Part shown: positions 34,428 through 45,800 of the stretch, one piece after another
How positions within the stretch are numbered: the stretch's first letter is position 1
How the letters are laid out: every line of letters begins with the position of its first letter
Made by a program: the position numbers and the translations under genes
The notes under the pieces: model-generated
What the model saw: only the letters and a program-made list of their open reading frames with translations
Told to the model about the DNA's origin: nothing
Database searches by the model: none
Assembly: GCA_015060395.1 (NCBI GenBank)
Contig: SUYP01000002.1
Coordinates: forward strand, 62,001 to 126,000
Source: Bacteroidales bacterium
GTDB lineage: Bacteria; Bacteroidota; Bacteroidia; Bacteroidales; UBA932
DNA length: 64,000 nt
Direction of reading: 5' to 3'

Positions 34428-37400
34428 TTAGAATTTAAGTGTAATACCGCCAGATACAGTTCTCATAGGAGAGTATCTTGTAGCAGTTGTTGAAGATGAG
34501 AAGCTCTGACGTGGGTCGAATCCCTTACGAGCAGACCAGTAGTAGAGGTTCTCTGCAGAAACATACACCCTCATTGAGCTTACCAGGAACTTCTTGGTAA
34601 ACTTCGCAGGAAGAGTATAACCGAAGTTGACATTCTGAAGGTTCAGATATGAAGCTGATGTCAAGAACCTTGTAGATGTCGCGTTATTGTAGGTCTCAGC
34701 ATACTGGAAACGTGGGATATCCGATGTAGGATTCTCTGGAGTCCAGGAGTTGAGGAGGTCCTTATGATAGTTGAAACCTGTGCTCTGTGATGTTGGAGAG
34801 TACATAAATGTAGCGTATGAACCATCCAGCTGACGACCGCCTACCTGATAAGTGAAGTTGATTGAGAAATCAAATCCATAAGCGCTGATCGATGTTCCGA
34901 AACCACCGAAGAGAGGTGCAAGAGTTGACTTGCCTGTAAGATACTTGGTAGCCTTTGAATAGTCATCAGTTGTTTCTCTTTCGCCTGTTGGATTTCCTTC
35001 ATCGTCGAGGATGTTCTTCCACCAGAGGGACTTACCGGTCGCATCATCTACACCTGCATATTCGTATGTGTACCAGGTGTACATTGAAGCGCCTTCTGCT
35101 ACGAAGAATGAACCGTTTGCGAAACCGTCATACTGATTGCCGTTGGCATCGTATGCCTTTGCATCCTTTACATTGTCAGCCAATGATACGACTCTGTTCT
35201 TGAGATATGAAGCGTTGAGATTGAAATCCCACTGAACGTTCTTGTTGTTGAGGAGAACGAAGTGGAAGTCACCCTCGACACCGTAGTTGTTCATATCACC
35301 GACGTTCTTGTAAAGCGAAGTATAACCCTGTGAAGGAGCTACCGGAGTCGGGAAGAGCATATCTGTAGTCATACGGTTGAAGTACTCGATACCTCCGGAA
35401 ATGCGACCGTTAAGGAATGCGAATTCAACACCGGCGTTGAAGTTTGTATTGGTCTCCCAAGTGATGTCTGGATTACCCTTTGAAGCGAAGATTGTAGAAA
35501 TCTTTCCGTCAGAAGGAACGATAGAGAATACATCTGTATATCTGTATGAACCGATAGAGTCGTTACCCTGGCTACCGATAGAAGCCTTGAGCTTGAGTTC
35601 GTTCATCCAACCTACGTTATACCAATTCTCCTTGCTGAGGATCCAGGCTGCACCGGCACTCCAGAAGTTACCCCAACGATATGAAGGGTGGAATCTAGAA
35701 GAAGCATCTCTACGGAATGATCCTGAAACGAAGTAACGCTCCATATAATCATACTGTGCACGTGCGAAGAAACCCTCGTTGTTGTATCTGGTCTGGTATG
35801 AAGTCGAGCTCTGGCCGTCAACTACAGCACCGTCGAGTTCCTTATTGTCCTGTGAGAACATCTGGCTCTTTGAACCGCCTACATAGTAGCCTCTGTTGTC
35901 GTAATACTCGTGACCGAGGAGGATACCTACGTTGTGGTTGCCGAACTTCCTTGAATAGTTGAGGAGCTGCTGGGTGTTCCAAGCATAGCTGCGGCTGTGT
36001 CCTACTGAAACTGTACCACCTGTAGAACGGAACTGTCCGTAATATGGGTTATAAACGTAGTTTGATCGAGTCTCGTCGAGAGTTGCAGAAGCGTTTACAG
36101 TGAATGTAAGGCCCTTGCAGATGTCGATATCGATATAACCCTGAGCCGAGAGTGCGTTACCCTCTGCGTGGTTTGTATTGTAGAGGTTCGCAAGAACAGG
36201 GTTCGCGTCAGTGATGAACGGACGTGATGTACCTGGGATACCACCATTACCGATGTTACCGTTACCGTGGTCAAGGAGTGCGATACCGTTTACATCATAA
36301 TACTGAGTTCCGTCAAGATTTCTGATGTAGAGAGGGTAAATAGGAGCGATCTGAGATGTGAACGCCCAGATGTTCGCTGTAGAACCGTCGTTACCGTTAT
36401 TTCCGAGAGAGTTGAAGCCGAACTTTGTGTAAGACATATTTGCACCGATCTTCAACCAGTTCTTAGCCTTGTAGTCAGCCTTGAGACGTGCAGAAAGACG
36501 CTGGTGGTCAGACTTGTCAGTGATACCCTTGTTATCAAGGTAGCTCAAAGATGAGTAGAAAGACATTCTTTCCTGAGCACCTGAAACAGAGAGTGTGTAT
36601 TCCTGACGGACACCGTTGCGATATACATTGTCAGCCCAGTTATCCGGCTTTACAAGGAAGTCACCCATTGCATAACCCTCTGTTGCAGCAGGGTTGAAGC
36701 GGCCGTTACGTCCGATTGCATACTGTCCTTCAGGAACGGTATATGTCTGATAACCGAGACCGCCTGAAGCTGCATCGAACAGGTTCTCATTAGCCCTCAT
36801 ATATGCTTCCTCTGAAGAAAGTCCGAGACCATCCTCTGAAACATAGTAGTTATAGAGAGCCTTGTAGTGCTGCTCATAATATGCGCGTGGGTCATCGATA
36901 GTCTCATATCTCTGGAGAGCGTTTGTATTGACACCGACCTTTGCATCGAATGATACGACAGCCTGTCCCGACTTTCCTCTCTTGGTGGTGATCATAATCA
37001 CACCATTGGCACCACGGGCACCGTAGAGAGCATTCGAAGCAGCGTCCTTGAGGACTGTCATACTTTCGATATCACTTGGAGCGATGTTGTTCATATTGCC
37101 GTCGAACGGAGCACCGTCCACGATGATGAGTGGGTCATTTCCTGCATTGATTGAAGAAATACCACGTACACGGATTGTTGCAGAAGAACCAGGGGCACCG
37201 TTTGAAGAAACGAGCTGCACACCGGCTACCTGACCTGCGAGAGCATTTGTGACGTTAGATACCTGCGACTGAGCAAGCTTCTCGTCATCAAGGACTTTCG
37301 CAGAACCCGTGAAGGCCTCCTTGGTTGATGTACCGAACGCGACAACGATAGTCTCGTTCAAAGTCTCGGTATCCGGATCGAGAGTCACGTGAAGAGTCTT

Positions 37401-37664
37401 GCGGCCATCCACTGGAATCTCAAGTGTGTGGTATCCGAGAGAAGAGAATACCAAGATACCGTTTGCTGGTACTGTCATAGAGAACAAACCATCAGCATCT
37501 GTGCTGGCTCCTGTCATTGTGCCTTTCAGCTGAATGGATGCGAAAGGCACATACTCATCTGTTGCTGAATCCTTTACACTTCCGGTTACAGTTACATCCT
37601 GTGCAAATGCCGCATAACCGATCAGAACAGCCAACACTGTGAAAAATAGTTTCATTTTTCTCAT
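34428..37664 (-). CDS. SusC/RagA family TonB-dependent outer-membrane transporter
   Basis: A 1078-aa outer-membrane protein. After a signal peptide (cut near AFAQD, about residue 21), an N-terminal carboxypeptidase-like domain (about 24-105, VTGSVKDSATDEYVPFASI) leads to a TonB box-like ETIVVAFGT, the plug (about 120-235, with the SusC signature YGARGANGVIMITTKRG) and a 22-strand barrel ending ISGGITLKF-like aromatics. It imports substrate captured by SusD using TonB/ExbBD energy. It heads the locus and has a complete promoter. No anti-sigma or sensor gene is adjacent. Confidence 0.96.
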   Translation of the reverse strand: MRKMKLFFTVLAVLIGYAAFAQDVTVTGSVKDSATDEYVPFASIQLKGTMTGASTDADGLFSMTVPANGILVFSSLGYHTLEIPVDGRKTLHVTLDPDTETLNETIVVAFGTSTKEAFTGSAKVLDDEKLAQSQVSNVTNALAGQVAGVQLVSSNGAPGSSATIRVRGISSINAGNDPLIIVDGAPFDGNMNNIAPSDIESMTVLKDAASNALYGARGANGVIMITTKRGKSGQAVVSFDAKVGVNTNALQRYETIDDPRAYYEQHYKALYNYYVSEDGLGLSSEEAYMRANENLFDAASGGLGYQTYTVPEGQYAIGRNGRFNPAATEGYAMGDFLVKPDNWADNVYRNGVRQEYTLSVSGAQERMSFYSSLSYLDNKGITDKSDHQRLSARLKADYKAKNWLKIGANMSYTKFGFNSLGNNGNDGSTANIWAFTSQIAPIYPLYIRNLDGTQYYDVNGIALLDHGNGNIGNGGIPGTSRPFITDANPVLANLYNTNHAEGNALSAQGYIDIDICKGLTFTVNASATLDETRSNYVYNPYYGQFRSTGGTVSVGHSRSYAWNTQQLLNYSRKFGNHNVGILLGHEYYDNRGYYVGGSKSQMFSQDNKELDGAVVDGQSSTSYQTRYNNEGFFARAQYDYMERYFVSGSFRRDASSRFHPSYRWGNFWSAGAAWILSKENWYNVGWMNELKLKASIGSQGNDSIGSYRYTDVFSIVPSDGKISTIFASKGNPDITWETNTNFNAGVEFAFLNGRISGGIEYFNRMTTDMLFPTPVAPSQGYTSLYKNVGDMNNYGVEGDFHFVLLNNKNVQWDFNLNASYLKNRVVSLADNVKDAKAYDANGNQYDGFANGSFFVAEGASMYTWYTYEYAGVDDATGKSLWWKNILDDEGNPTGERETTDDYSKATKYLTGKSTLAPLFGGFGTSISAYGFDFSINFTYQVGGRQLDGSYATFMYSPTSQSTGFNYHKDLLNSWTPENPTSDIPRFQYAETYNNATSTRFLTSASYLNLQNVNFGYTLPAKFTKKFLVSSMRVYVSAENLYYWSARKGFDPRQSFSSSTTATRYSPMRTVSGGITLKF

Positions 37665-37769
37665 AGTTGTTACTTTTAGTTGTTAAACATAAATATTGAT
37701 ACTTCGTGTACACTACACTAAAAAACCAATTGCACTAATAATAGGTGGTTTTTATAGCACCATTTCCTA

Positions 37770-37801
37770 CAAAGTTAACTAATGTTTTTTTAATTTTCAA
37801 A
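37770..37801 (-). promoter_or_regulatory. Complete Bacteroidota promoter for the susC-susD locus
   Basis: On the minus strand TTTG (37798-37801), 20-nt spacer, TAACTTTG (37770-37777). It predicts a leader of about 100 nt before the susC ATG at 37664, longer than most leaders here, so post-transcriptional control is possible. Confidence 0.75.
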
Positions 37802-38051
37802 CATTCTTAAATCAATTATTTATGGCGATTGTTAAGTTTTTGTTACATAAAGCCAAAAAAACTATAAGACACGGGCCACCTAACACCTTACAATTCACTT
37901 CCGTGCACGGTCTCAAATTTACGATTTATAAGTTAAATTTATTTTGCTTTTTTTATCGATATGACGAAAAAGTCCTGTTTAAAGGGTGATTTTCGCCCAA
38001 TATTCATAGAAAAACAGCGTTTTGAAACCGCAAAGGTTACAATTCTGAACC
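37802..38051. other. AT-rich gap between the susC promoter and the groEL terminator
   Basis: The gap between the susC and groEL genes is about 450 bp. Apart from the susC promoter/leader on the left and the groEL terminator on the right, this middle part shows no convincing gene, RNA or repeat. A 74-codon open frame on the plus strand starting at 37961 has no promoter element, no ribosome-binding sequence and no recognisable product, and it runs through the terminator into groEL. Confidence 0.6.
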
Positions 38052-38089
38052 ACAAAAGCGGCCGATTCCAGCAAAGGAACCGGCCGCTT
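38052..38089 (-). terminator. Terminator of the groES-groEL operon
   Basis: AAGCGGCCGATTCC (38056-38069) and GGAACCGGCCGCTT (38076-38089) pair around the loop AGCAAA. The one A/C mismatch on the plus strand becomes a G-U pair in minus-strand RNA, and TTTTGTGG follows on that strand, so it fits groEL termination. It closely resembles the hairpin at 28211-28242. Confidence 0.8.
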
Positions 38090-38114
38090 CTATATTATAT
38101 AGGTATAAATAAGG

Positions 38115-39749
<1,635 letters not shown>

Positions 39750-39758
39750 TTACTTTCT

Positions 39759-39819
39759 GTCATATTGAACGAAGCGGAACATCTCTACCTGAAAGATCCT
39801 TCGCTAAGCTCGGGATGAC
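39759..39819. repeat. Imperfect palindromic repeat between groES and groEL
   Basis: A 61-nt element whose ends are GTCAT and ATGAC and whose inner arms carry GAAGCG/CGCT and ACATCT/AGATC. Read on the minus strand, the right arm GTCATCCCGAGCTTAGC plus GAAGGATCT matches the half copy at 18503-18532. It resembles the dispersed TCATTCTGAGC/GCGAAGAATC palindromes seen in intergenic regions of many bacterial genomes. Here it is within a core operon, between groES and groEL. Confidence 0.7.
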
Positions 39820-39826
39820 AACATTA

Positions 39827-40093
39827 TTAAAGAATTGCCAATATGTCAGACTGCTTCATAATGAGGTAGTCCTTTCCTTCCACTGAAACCTCGGTACCTG
39901 CGTACTTGCCATAAATGACTACGTCGCCCACCTGCACCTCCATAGGCTCATCCTTCTTGCCAGGGCCTGCCGCTACGACTGTTCCCTGCTGTGGTTTCTC
40001 CTTTGCTGTATCAGGAATAAAAAGTCCTGAAGCTGTCTGTGTCTCAGCCGCTTTCGGCTCGATCACAACTCTGTCTGCTAATGGTCTGATCAT
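39827..40093 (-). CDS. groS: Co-chaperonin GroES
   Basis: An 88-aa 10-kDa co-chaperonin that caps the GroEL ring. Standard motifs are [12 protein letters not shown] at the start, a mobile-loop region [36 protein letters not shown] and the final [12 protein letters not shown]. The start at 40093 is chosen; the frame stays open to 40213 but those residues do not resemble GroES and a promoter element lies within them. Confidence 0.98.
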   Translation of the reverse strand: MIRPLADRVVIEPKAAETQTASGLFIPDTAKEKPQQGTVVAAGPGKKDEPMEVQVGDVVIYGKYAGTEVSVEGKDYLIMKQSDILAIL

Positions 40094-40169
40094 TGTTATT
40101 GAATTTAAAACGTTTTCTTTCAGTGTCTCCGACTCATCCGGAATATATCCGGAGGATACTGGATACGGA

Positions 40170-40177
40170 CAAATATA
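40170..40177 (-). promoter_or_regulatory. Possible -7 element for groES-groEL
   Basis: TATATTTG on the minus strand fits TAnnTTTG and predicts a leader of about 70 nt before groES. No TTTG is seen at -33 and no CIRCE-type inverted repeat (TTAGCACTC) is visible, so heat-shock control must use another route. Confidence 0.4.
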
Positions 40178-40294
40178 TCGGCAAAAGAAGTGCCAGCCGC
40201 GCCCGACTGACATTTTGTCACTTTGCGCATAATTTTTGTATCAATTTACAGATAAAGACGTATATTTACAGACAACGACCAATCCACCCCTGTT

Positions 40295-43200
40295 ATGACT
40301 AGAATCCTAAGACTCTTCAATGCGGCTCTGATTTCAGCGATCATCTGCCTTTCATCCACTTCCTGCAAGGAAAACAAGCGTCAGACAAATGACCCTTCAA
40401 CAGAATTCGCCACCTATATCAAGGCATACACCGGCAACCTCATAAATGCCGGCACCCCTGTCAAGGTCGAGTTCACCACACAGCCGGGCAATCCCGACAT
40501 AACGGATCTATTCTCTTTTTCTCCTTCGATAAAGGGAGAAACGAGATGGACCTCCGCGACAACGGTGGAATTCATCCCGGACGAAGGCGCTATGAAGCCA
40601 GGAAAATCCTACAAGGCAGTCTTAGCACTCCACAAAATCTATGACATCAAGGACAGCGGGCTGAAGGAGTTCCGCTTCGGCTTCGTCACCGCTGCAAGGG
40701 AAGCCAGAATATCTGTCGAAGGCGTTACACTGACCGAAGCACAGAGCGGAAGCGCAAGCGTCAAGGGACACCTGGCTCTGAGCGAGCCTCTGGAAAAGGA
40801 AAAGGCCCAGCAGATGCTTTCGGTACATTATCCGGCCGGCAAGGCAGAGATAGCGCTCGAAGGAGAAGGAACTTCATACACATTTACAGTCACAGGACTT
40901 GAGCAGGCGGCATCAGACAGAGATCTCGAGATCAGACTGGACGGGAAGAAAGCCGGTTTCTCTTCAGAATCCAGACAGACTGTCGTCATCCCCGGCACAG
41001 GAGAATTCAAAGTGCTGGGAGCCAGGATTATGGAAGGAGAAGATCCATACGTCGAGATACGCTTTTCCGAGCCATTGGATCCTACGGCCGATTACACAGG
41101 ATTCTTCACTCTCATCGGAGCCGGACGCCAGCATATAGACATACAGGACAACATCGTGAAGGTCTATTTCGAGAGGATAGAAGGGGAAGAGACCGCAATT
41201 CTGGTCAGCGCCGGCACAAAGAGCATAAATGCCAACAAGACCGGCAGCGACTGGTCCTATAACTTCGGAGCATCTTCGCCGAAACCGGCCGTGGAAGTGC
41301 CTCTGGAGGGCACGATACTTCCTGACGCCGCATCCCTCACGATACCTTTCAGGGCGGTGAACCTCGCTGCCGTTGACCTCAGCATAATCCGGATATATGA
41401 AGACAACGTCCTGATGTTCCTTCAGGACAATACCCTTTCCAGCGGGTCACAGATCAGGCGTTCCGGAAGGCTTGCCTACAGAAAGACCATCAGACTTGAC
41501 TCTGACCGTGACAAAGACCTGAGCAAATGGCAGAATTTCTCGGTCGATCTTAGCGGCATCATCAAGCACGAACCTGGAGCCATATACAGGGTACGCATCT
41601 CATTCAAGCAAGAGTATTCTCTCTACGGCAAGGATGCCGCAAGCATCCTCGCCGACAATGCGATGATAAGTCTCACCTCCGGCGACCTGACAGAAAAGGA
41701 TATGGCCGTCTGGGACGCTCCGTTCCCATATTATTACGAAAGCGCATACGACTGGAGCAGATACGACTGGAAGGACAGGGACAACCCTATGACTCCTTCA
41801 TATTATATGGAGTCGGAAAGATTCCCTGAATTCAACCTTCTTTCCAGCAACATCGGCATCATCGCCAAATCCGCAGATTCCGGACATTTCTGGGTGAATG
41901 TCAACGACATACTCACCACTGCACCTATGGCAGGAGTGAAGGTGAGCGCATATAACTTCCAGCTTCAGAAGGTAGGTTCTGCAGAGACCGACGGCGAAGG
42001 ATCCGCAAAGATGAAGGTAAGCGGCAAGCCTTTCGTCATCGTGGCTGAGAAAGGCCGCACCAGATCATATCTGAAGGTGACTGACGGAAACGAGAATTCC
42101 CTCAGCCGCTTCGACACCGGCGGAAAGAAGCTCGAAAAAGGGCTCAAGGGCTTCGTCTATGGAGAACGCGGGGTATGGAGGCCGGGAGACACCCTGCACC
42201 TTACACTGATAATCGATGACATCGAGAAGAGGATTCCGGCGAATCATCCTGCGACAGTGGAAATATATACCCCTCAGGGCCAGTTCTACAGCAAGAAGGT
42301 ATGCTCTGAAAACATCAACGGATTCTACAGATTCGACATAGCTACGGCTGCAGACGACCCTACAGGCACCTGGAACGCATATTTCAAGATAGGAGGCGCT
42401 ACATTCCACAAGGGCCTGCCAGTGGAGACCATCAAGCCTAACCGCCTGAAGATCAGCACCGACATAAGGACCGGCATCCTCGTCGGAGGGGAACCGGCAT
42501 TTGTAGAAATCGCTTCATCCTGGCTCACAGGACCGGCGGCTGCAGGCCTGAAAGCCACTGCGGAAATGTCACTGCGTCCTCAGAGCGGCACTTTCAAAGG
42601 ATTTGAAGGCTATACATTCAGAAACCCTTCTGCTGAATTTTCATCAAAGGCACAGCAGATCTTCGACATTACGCTGGATGCCCAGGGAAAGGCCCGGATG
42701 AATGTGACAATGCCTGCCGCAGCCAATGCACCAGGTATGCTTACGGCAGACATCGTGACAAGGGTGACAGAACCGGGAGGCGACATCAGCATCACGTCAC
42801 AGTCTATGCCATTCTCCCCTTTCAAGGGATATGTAGGCATCAAGATGCCTCAGACCGAAAACTGGTATGAGACAGACACTTACCACGACTTCAACATAGC
42901 TACCGTGGATATGCACGGCAAGCGCATCAGCGGACATAACATCGAATATGTAATATACAAGGTCGGCTGGAACTGGTGGTGGGATTCGGACGGAGCTTCC
43001 TTCGATTCATACGTCAACAGCAGCAATGCCAAGGTGCATACTTCCGCAAGATATGTCTCCGGTGCGAGGGACGAGATCGTCAGATTCAGGCTCGACTACC
43101 CGGACTGGGGCAGATTCTATCTCTACGTAAAGGATCTCGACAGCGGGCACTCGACCGGAACCTTCTTCACCGTTGACTGGCCGATGTGGAGAGGAAGGGC

Positions 43201-45799
43201 CGACCGCACTGATCCTGAGGCAATTACAATGCTCACATTCACCACAGACAAGAAGGAATACGAAGTCGGAGAGCAAGCAACGGCATATATCCCTGCCGCC
43301 AAGGGAGGCCGTGCGCTTGTCAGCATCGAGAACGGAAGGACCGTCATATCCAGGACCTGGGTGCAGACAAAGGAGGAAGGTGACACGCCTTTCCGATTCA
43401 CCGTCACCAAGGATATGGCTCCTAACTTCTACATTCATATAACCCTCCTGCAGCCTCACAAGCAGACAGCCAACGACCTGCCTATCAGGATGTACGGAGT
43501 GCAGCCTGTGACCGTAAGCAACAAGGCATCGGCACTTCATCCAGTCATAGAGGCTCCTGAGGTCATACGTCCGCAGGAATCTTTCAAGATAAAGATCAAG
43601 GAAAAGAACGGCAGGGCGATGACCTACACCCTTGCGATTGTGGACGAAGGACTTCTGGACATCACAGGATTCAAGACTCCTGACCCTTGGAAGGCTATGT
43701 ATGCAAGAGAAGCCCTCGGCATAAGGACCTGGGACATCTACGACGATGTGGCCGGAGCATTCGGCGGAAACTTCCCGGCAATGTTCAGCATCGGAGGTGA
43801 CGAATATATGATCAAAGGCGACAAGAGGGACAACAGATTCAACCCTGTCGTGAAATTCCTCGGTCCTTTCAAGTGCAACGGAAGCGCCACACACACCATC
43901 ACCCTCCCGATGTACGTCGGTTCGGTGCGCATAATGGTGATTGCAGGGCAGGACGGAGCATACGGATCGGCAGAGAAGGCCGTGCCGGTACGCTCCCCTC
44001 TTATGATCCTCCCGACAGCTCCGCGCGTACTGGGCATCGGTGAGACCGTGGCCCTGCCTGTCAATGTATTCGCTATGGAAAAAGACGTCAGGAACGTCAA
44101 GCTGACAATCAGCGCTGAAGGCCCTGTCAGGATCACATCCGAAGCAGTGCAGAACATTGAGTTCCAGGAAGTTGGGGACAAACTAGCAAGATTCACCATA
44201 CAGTCTGAAGGAGAGGGCGCCGTCAAGCTGACCGTCAAGGCCGAGGCCCAGGGCTTCAAGGCTCAGGAAACCATACATCTCGAAAGCCGCAACCCTGATC
44301 CTGGCAGACTCAGAATAGAAAGAAAAGTCATCAACGCAGGTGAAGAGGCTGTCTTCAGATGGGACAAGGGCGATGGTCTCAGCTTCGAATGGGCAAGAGC
44401 AGAAGCTGCAGGCTTCCCGGCAATCGACTTCAACGGTCTGTTCAGCTATGTTTACGGCTACAGACACAACTGCACCGAACAGCTCAGCGCCAGAGGCATC
44501 AGCCTGCTCAACATTATGGATATGCTCGACGAAACCAACAGGCAGAAGGCTAAGGCTATGGTAGAATCGATCCTTCAGCAGCTCTACTCAAGGCAGCTTC
44601 CGGACGGAGGATTCAGATACTGGCCGGGCTCTCGCTCCGCTGACGGCTGGGTGACTTCAATGGCGGGGCATTTTATGACAGAAGCCGCCGCTAACGGATA
44701 CAGCGTCAGCAAGAGCGTCCTGAACAGCTGGAAGAAATACCAGAACAAGGCTGTCAAGGAATACAGACATACAGGCAGATATGACCACAACGACCTCGGT
44801 CAGGCCTACAGGCTCTACACCCTTGCCCTGGCAGGAAGCCCGGACAACGGAGCTATGAACCGCCTGAGAGAAAGCATCTCCTGCTCCGACCAGGCGAAAT
44901 GGATGCTTGCCTCGGCATACGCCCTGAGCGGCAAGAAGAGCATAGCCTCCCAGATGATATCCGGCACATCATCCGACATCTCCAGCTATCCTGAGACCGA
45001 CAACACATACGGATCGGCCACCCGCGACAAGGCGATTGCCCTCGAAGCCTTCATCCTCGCCGACGACATCACAAAGGCTATGGATATCGCCGAGGAAACA
45101 GCCGCCGACCTCAATGCTGCCGGCTTCACGACCCAGACTGCCGCATTCGCAGCCATTGCTATGAACAGGCTCAACAAGAAGATCAGCGACAAGTCAATAG
45201 ACATCGACATCATCCAGAACGAGACCTTCAAGGCCAGGAGCGCCAAGGCTTCAGCATCCTGGGATCTGGACGCAGCACAGGGCAACGTGACGATAAGGAA
45301 CAACGCTGACGAGCCTATATACATCAGCGTCTCGTCATACGGCAGGCCTGCATACGGAACGGAAATGCCGGCCGAGGCTTCAGGACTTATGCTGCAGGTG
45401 ACATACAAGGACTTATCAGGCAATGTCATTTCTCCATACAGCATAGCTCAGGGAACAGATTTCATCGCAGAAATGACGGTTGCAAACACCTCGTCCGTCA
45501 ACGACTGCCGCGACCTGGCACTGACTATGGCCATACCTTCAGGATGGGAGATATTCAACGAAAGGCTCTTCGGCGGGGCTGCGGAAGCCGAGGAGGCGTC
45601 ATACGCATACAACGACATACGCGACGACAGCACCTCATATTATTTCGACCTCCCGAAGGGACACCGCAAGACCTTCCGCACAAGACTCACTGCCGTATAT
45701 GAAGGAACATATATCCTTCCGTCGGTCAAGTGCGAGGCTATGTACGACAACAAGACATTTGCATACACAGCTTCCGGGCATACATCCGTGACAAGATAG
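40295..45799 (+). CDS. Alpha-2-macroglobulin family lipoprotein with intact thioester motif
   Basis: An 1834-aa periplasmic lipoprotein (lipobox STSC, Cys24). It contains an N-terminal region followed by successive macroglobulin (MG) beta domains, the bait-region equivalent, and a helical thioester domain. The thioester motif CTEQ is intact (C1393, Q1396), so the protein could covalently trap proteases as ECAM (YfhM) does in E. coli. The helical toroid (NIMDMLDE, LPDGGFRYWPGSRSADGW) follows, then a C-terminal MG10-like domain. Bacterial A2Ms typically pair with PBP1C, which starts 1 nt downstream. The overall length is slightly above the about 1650 aa of E. coli YfhM. Confidence 0.94.
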   Translation: MTRILRLFNAALISAIICLSSTSCKENKRQTNDPSTEFATYIKAYTGNLINAGTPVKVEFTTQPGNPDITDLFSFSPSIKGETRWTSATTVEFIPDEGAMKPGKSYKAVLALHKIYDIKDSGLKEFRFGFVTAAREARISVEGVTLTEAQSGSASVKGHLALSEPLEKEKAQQMLSVHYPAGKAEIALEGEGTSYTFTVTGLEQAASDRDLEIRLDGKKAGFSSESRQTVVIPGTGEFKVLGARIMEGEDPYVEIRFSEPLDPTADYTGFFTLIGAGRQHIDIQDNIVKVYFERIEGEETAILVSAGTKSINANKTGSDWSYNFGASSPKPAVEVPLEGTILPDAASLTIPFRAVNLAAVDLSIIRIYEDNVLMFLQDNTLSSGSQIRRSGRLAYRKTIRLDSDRDKDLSKWQNFSVDLSGIIKHEPGAIYRVRISFKQEYSLYGKDAASILADNAMISLTSGDLTEKDMAVWDAPFPYYYESAYDWSRYDWKDRDNPMTPSYYMESERFPEFNLLSSNIGIIAKSADSGHFWVNVNDILTTAPMAGVKVSAYNFQLQKVGSAETDGEGSAKMKVSGKPFVIVAEKGRTRSYLKVTDGNENSLSRFDTGGKKLEKGLKGFVYGERGVWRPGDTLHLTLIIDDIEKRIPANHPATVEIYTPQGQFYSKKVCSENINGFYRFDIATAADDPTGTWNAYFKIGGATFHKGLPVETIKPNRLKISTDIRTGILVGGEPAFVEIASSWLTGPAAAGLKATAEMSLRPQSGTFKGFEGYTFRNPSAEFSSKAQQIFDITLDAQGKARMNVTMPAAANAPGMLTADIVTRVTEPGGDISITSQSMPFSPFKGYVGIKMPQTENWYETDTYHDFNIATVDMHGKRISGHNIEYVIYKVGWNWWWDSDGASFDSYVNSSNAKVHTSARYVSGARDEIVRFRLDYPDWGRFYLYVKDLDSGHSTGTFFTVDWPMWRGRADRTDPEAITMLTFTTDKKEYEVGEQATAYIPAAKGGRALVSIENGRTVISRTWVQTKEEGDTPFRFTVTKDMAPNFYIHITLLQPHKQTANDLPIRMYGVQPVTVSNKASALHPVIEAPEVIRPQESFKIKIKEKNGRAMTYTLAIVDEGLLDITGFKTPDPWKAMYAREALGIRTWDIYDDVAGAFGGNFPAMFSIGGDEYMIKGDKRDNRFNPVVKFLGPFKCNGSATHTITLPMYVGSVRIMVIAGQDGAYGSAEKAVPVRSPLMILPTAPRVLGIGETVALPVNVFAMEKDVRNVKLTISAEGPVRITSEAVQNIEFQEVGDKLARFTIQSEGEGAVKLTVKAEAQGFKAQETIHLESRNPDPGRLRIERKVINAGEEAVFRWDKGDGLSFEWARAEAAGFPAIDFNGLFSYVYGYRHNCTEQLSARGISLLNIMDMLDETNRQKAKAMVESILQQLYSRQLPDGGFRYWPGSRSADGWVTSMAGHFMTEAAANGYSVSKSVLNSWKKYQNKAVKEYRHTGRYDHNDLGQAYRLYTLALAGSPDNGAMNRLRESISCSDQAKWMLASAYALSGKKSIASQMISGTSSDISSYPETDNTYGSATRDKAIALEAFILADDITKAMDIAEETAADLNAAGFTTQTAAFAAIAMNRLNKKISDKSIDIDIIQNETFKARSAKASASWDLDAAQGNVTIRNNADEPIYISVSSYGRPAYGTEMPAEASGLMLQVTYKDLSGNVISPYSIAQGTDFIAEMTVANTSSVNDCRDLALTMAIPSGWEIFNERLFGGAAEAEEASYAYNDIRDDSTSYYFDLPKGHRKTFRTRLTAVYEGTYILPSVKCEAMYDNKTFAYTASGHTSVTR

Positions 45800-45800
45800 G

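Noticed and set aside
40094..40294. CIRCE-type heat-shock operator upstream of groES
   Set aside because: No TTAGCACTC-N9-GAGTGCTAA-like inverted repeat is present in the gap.
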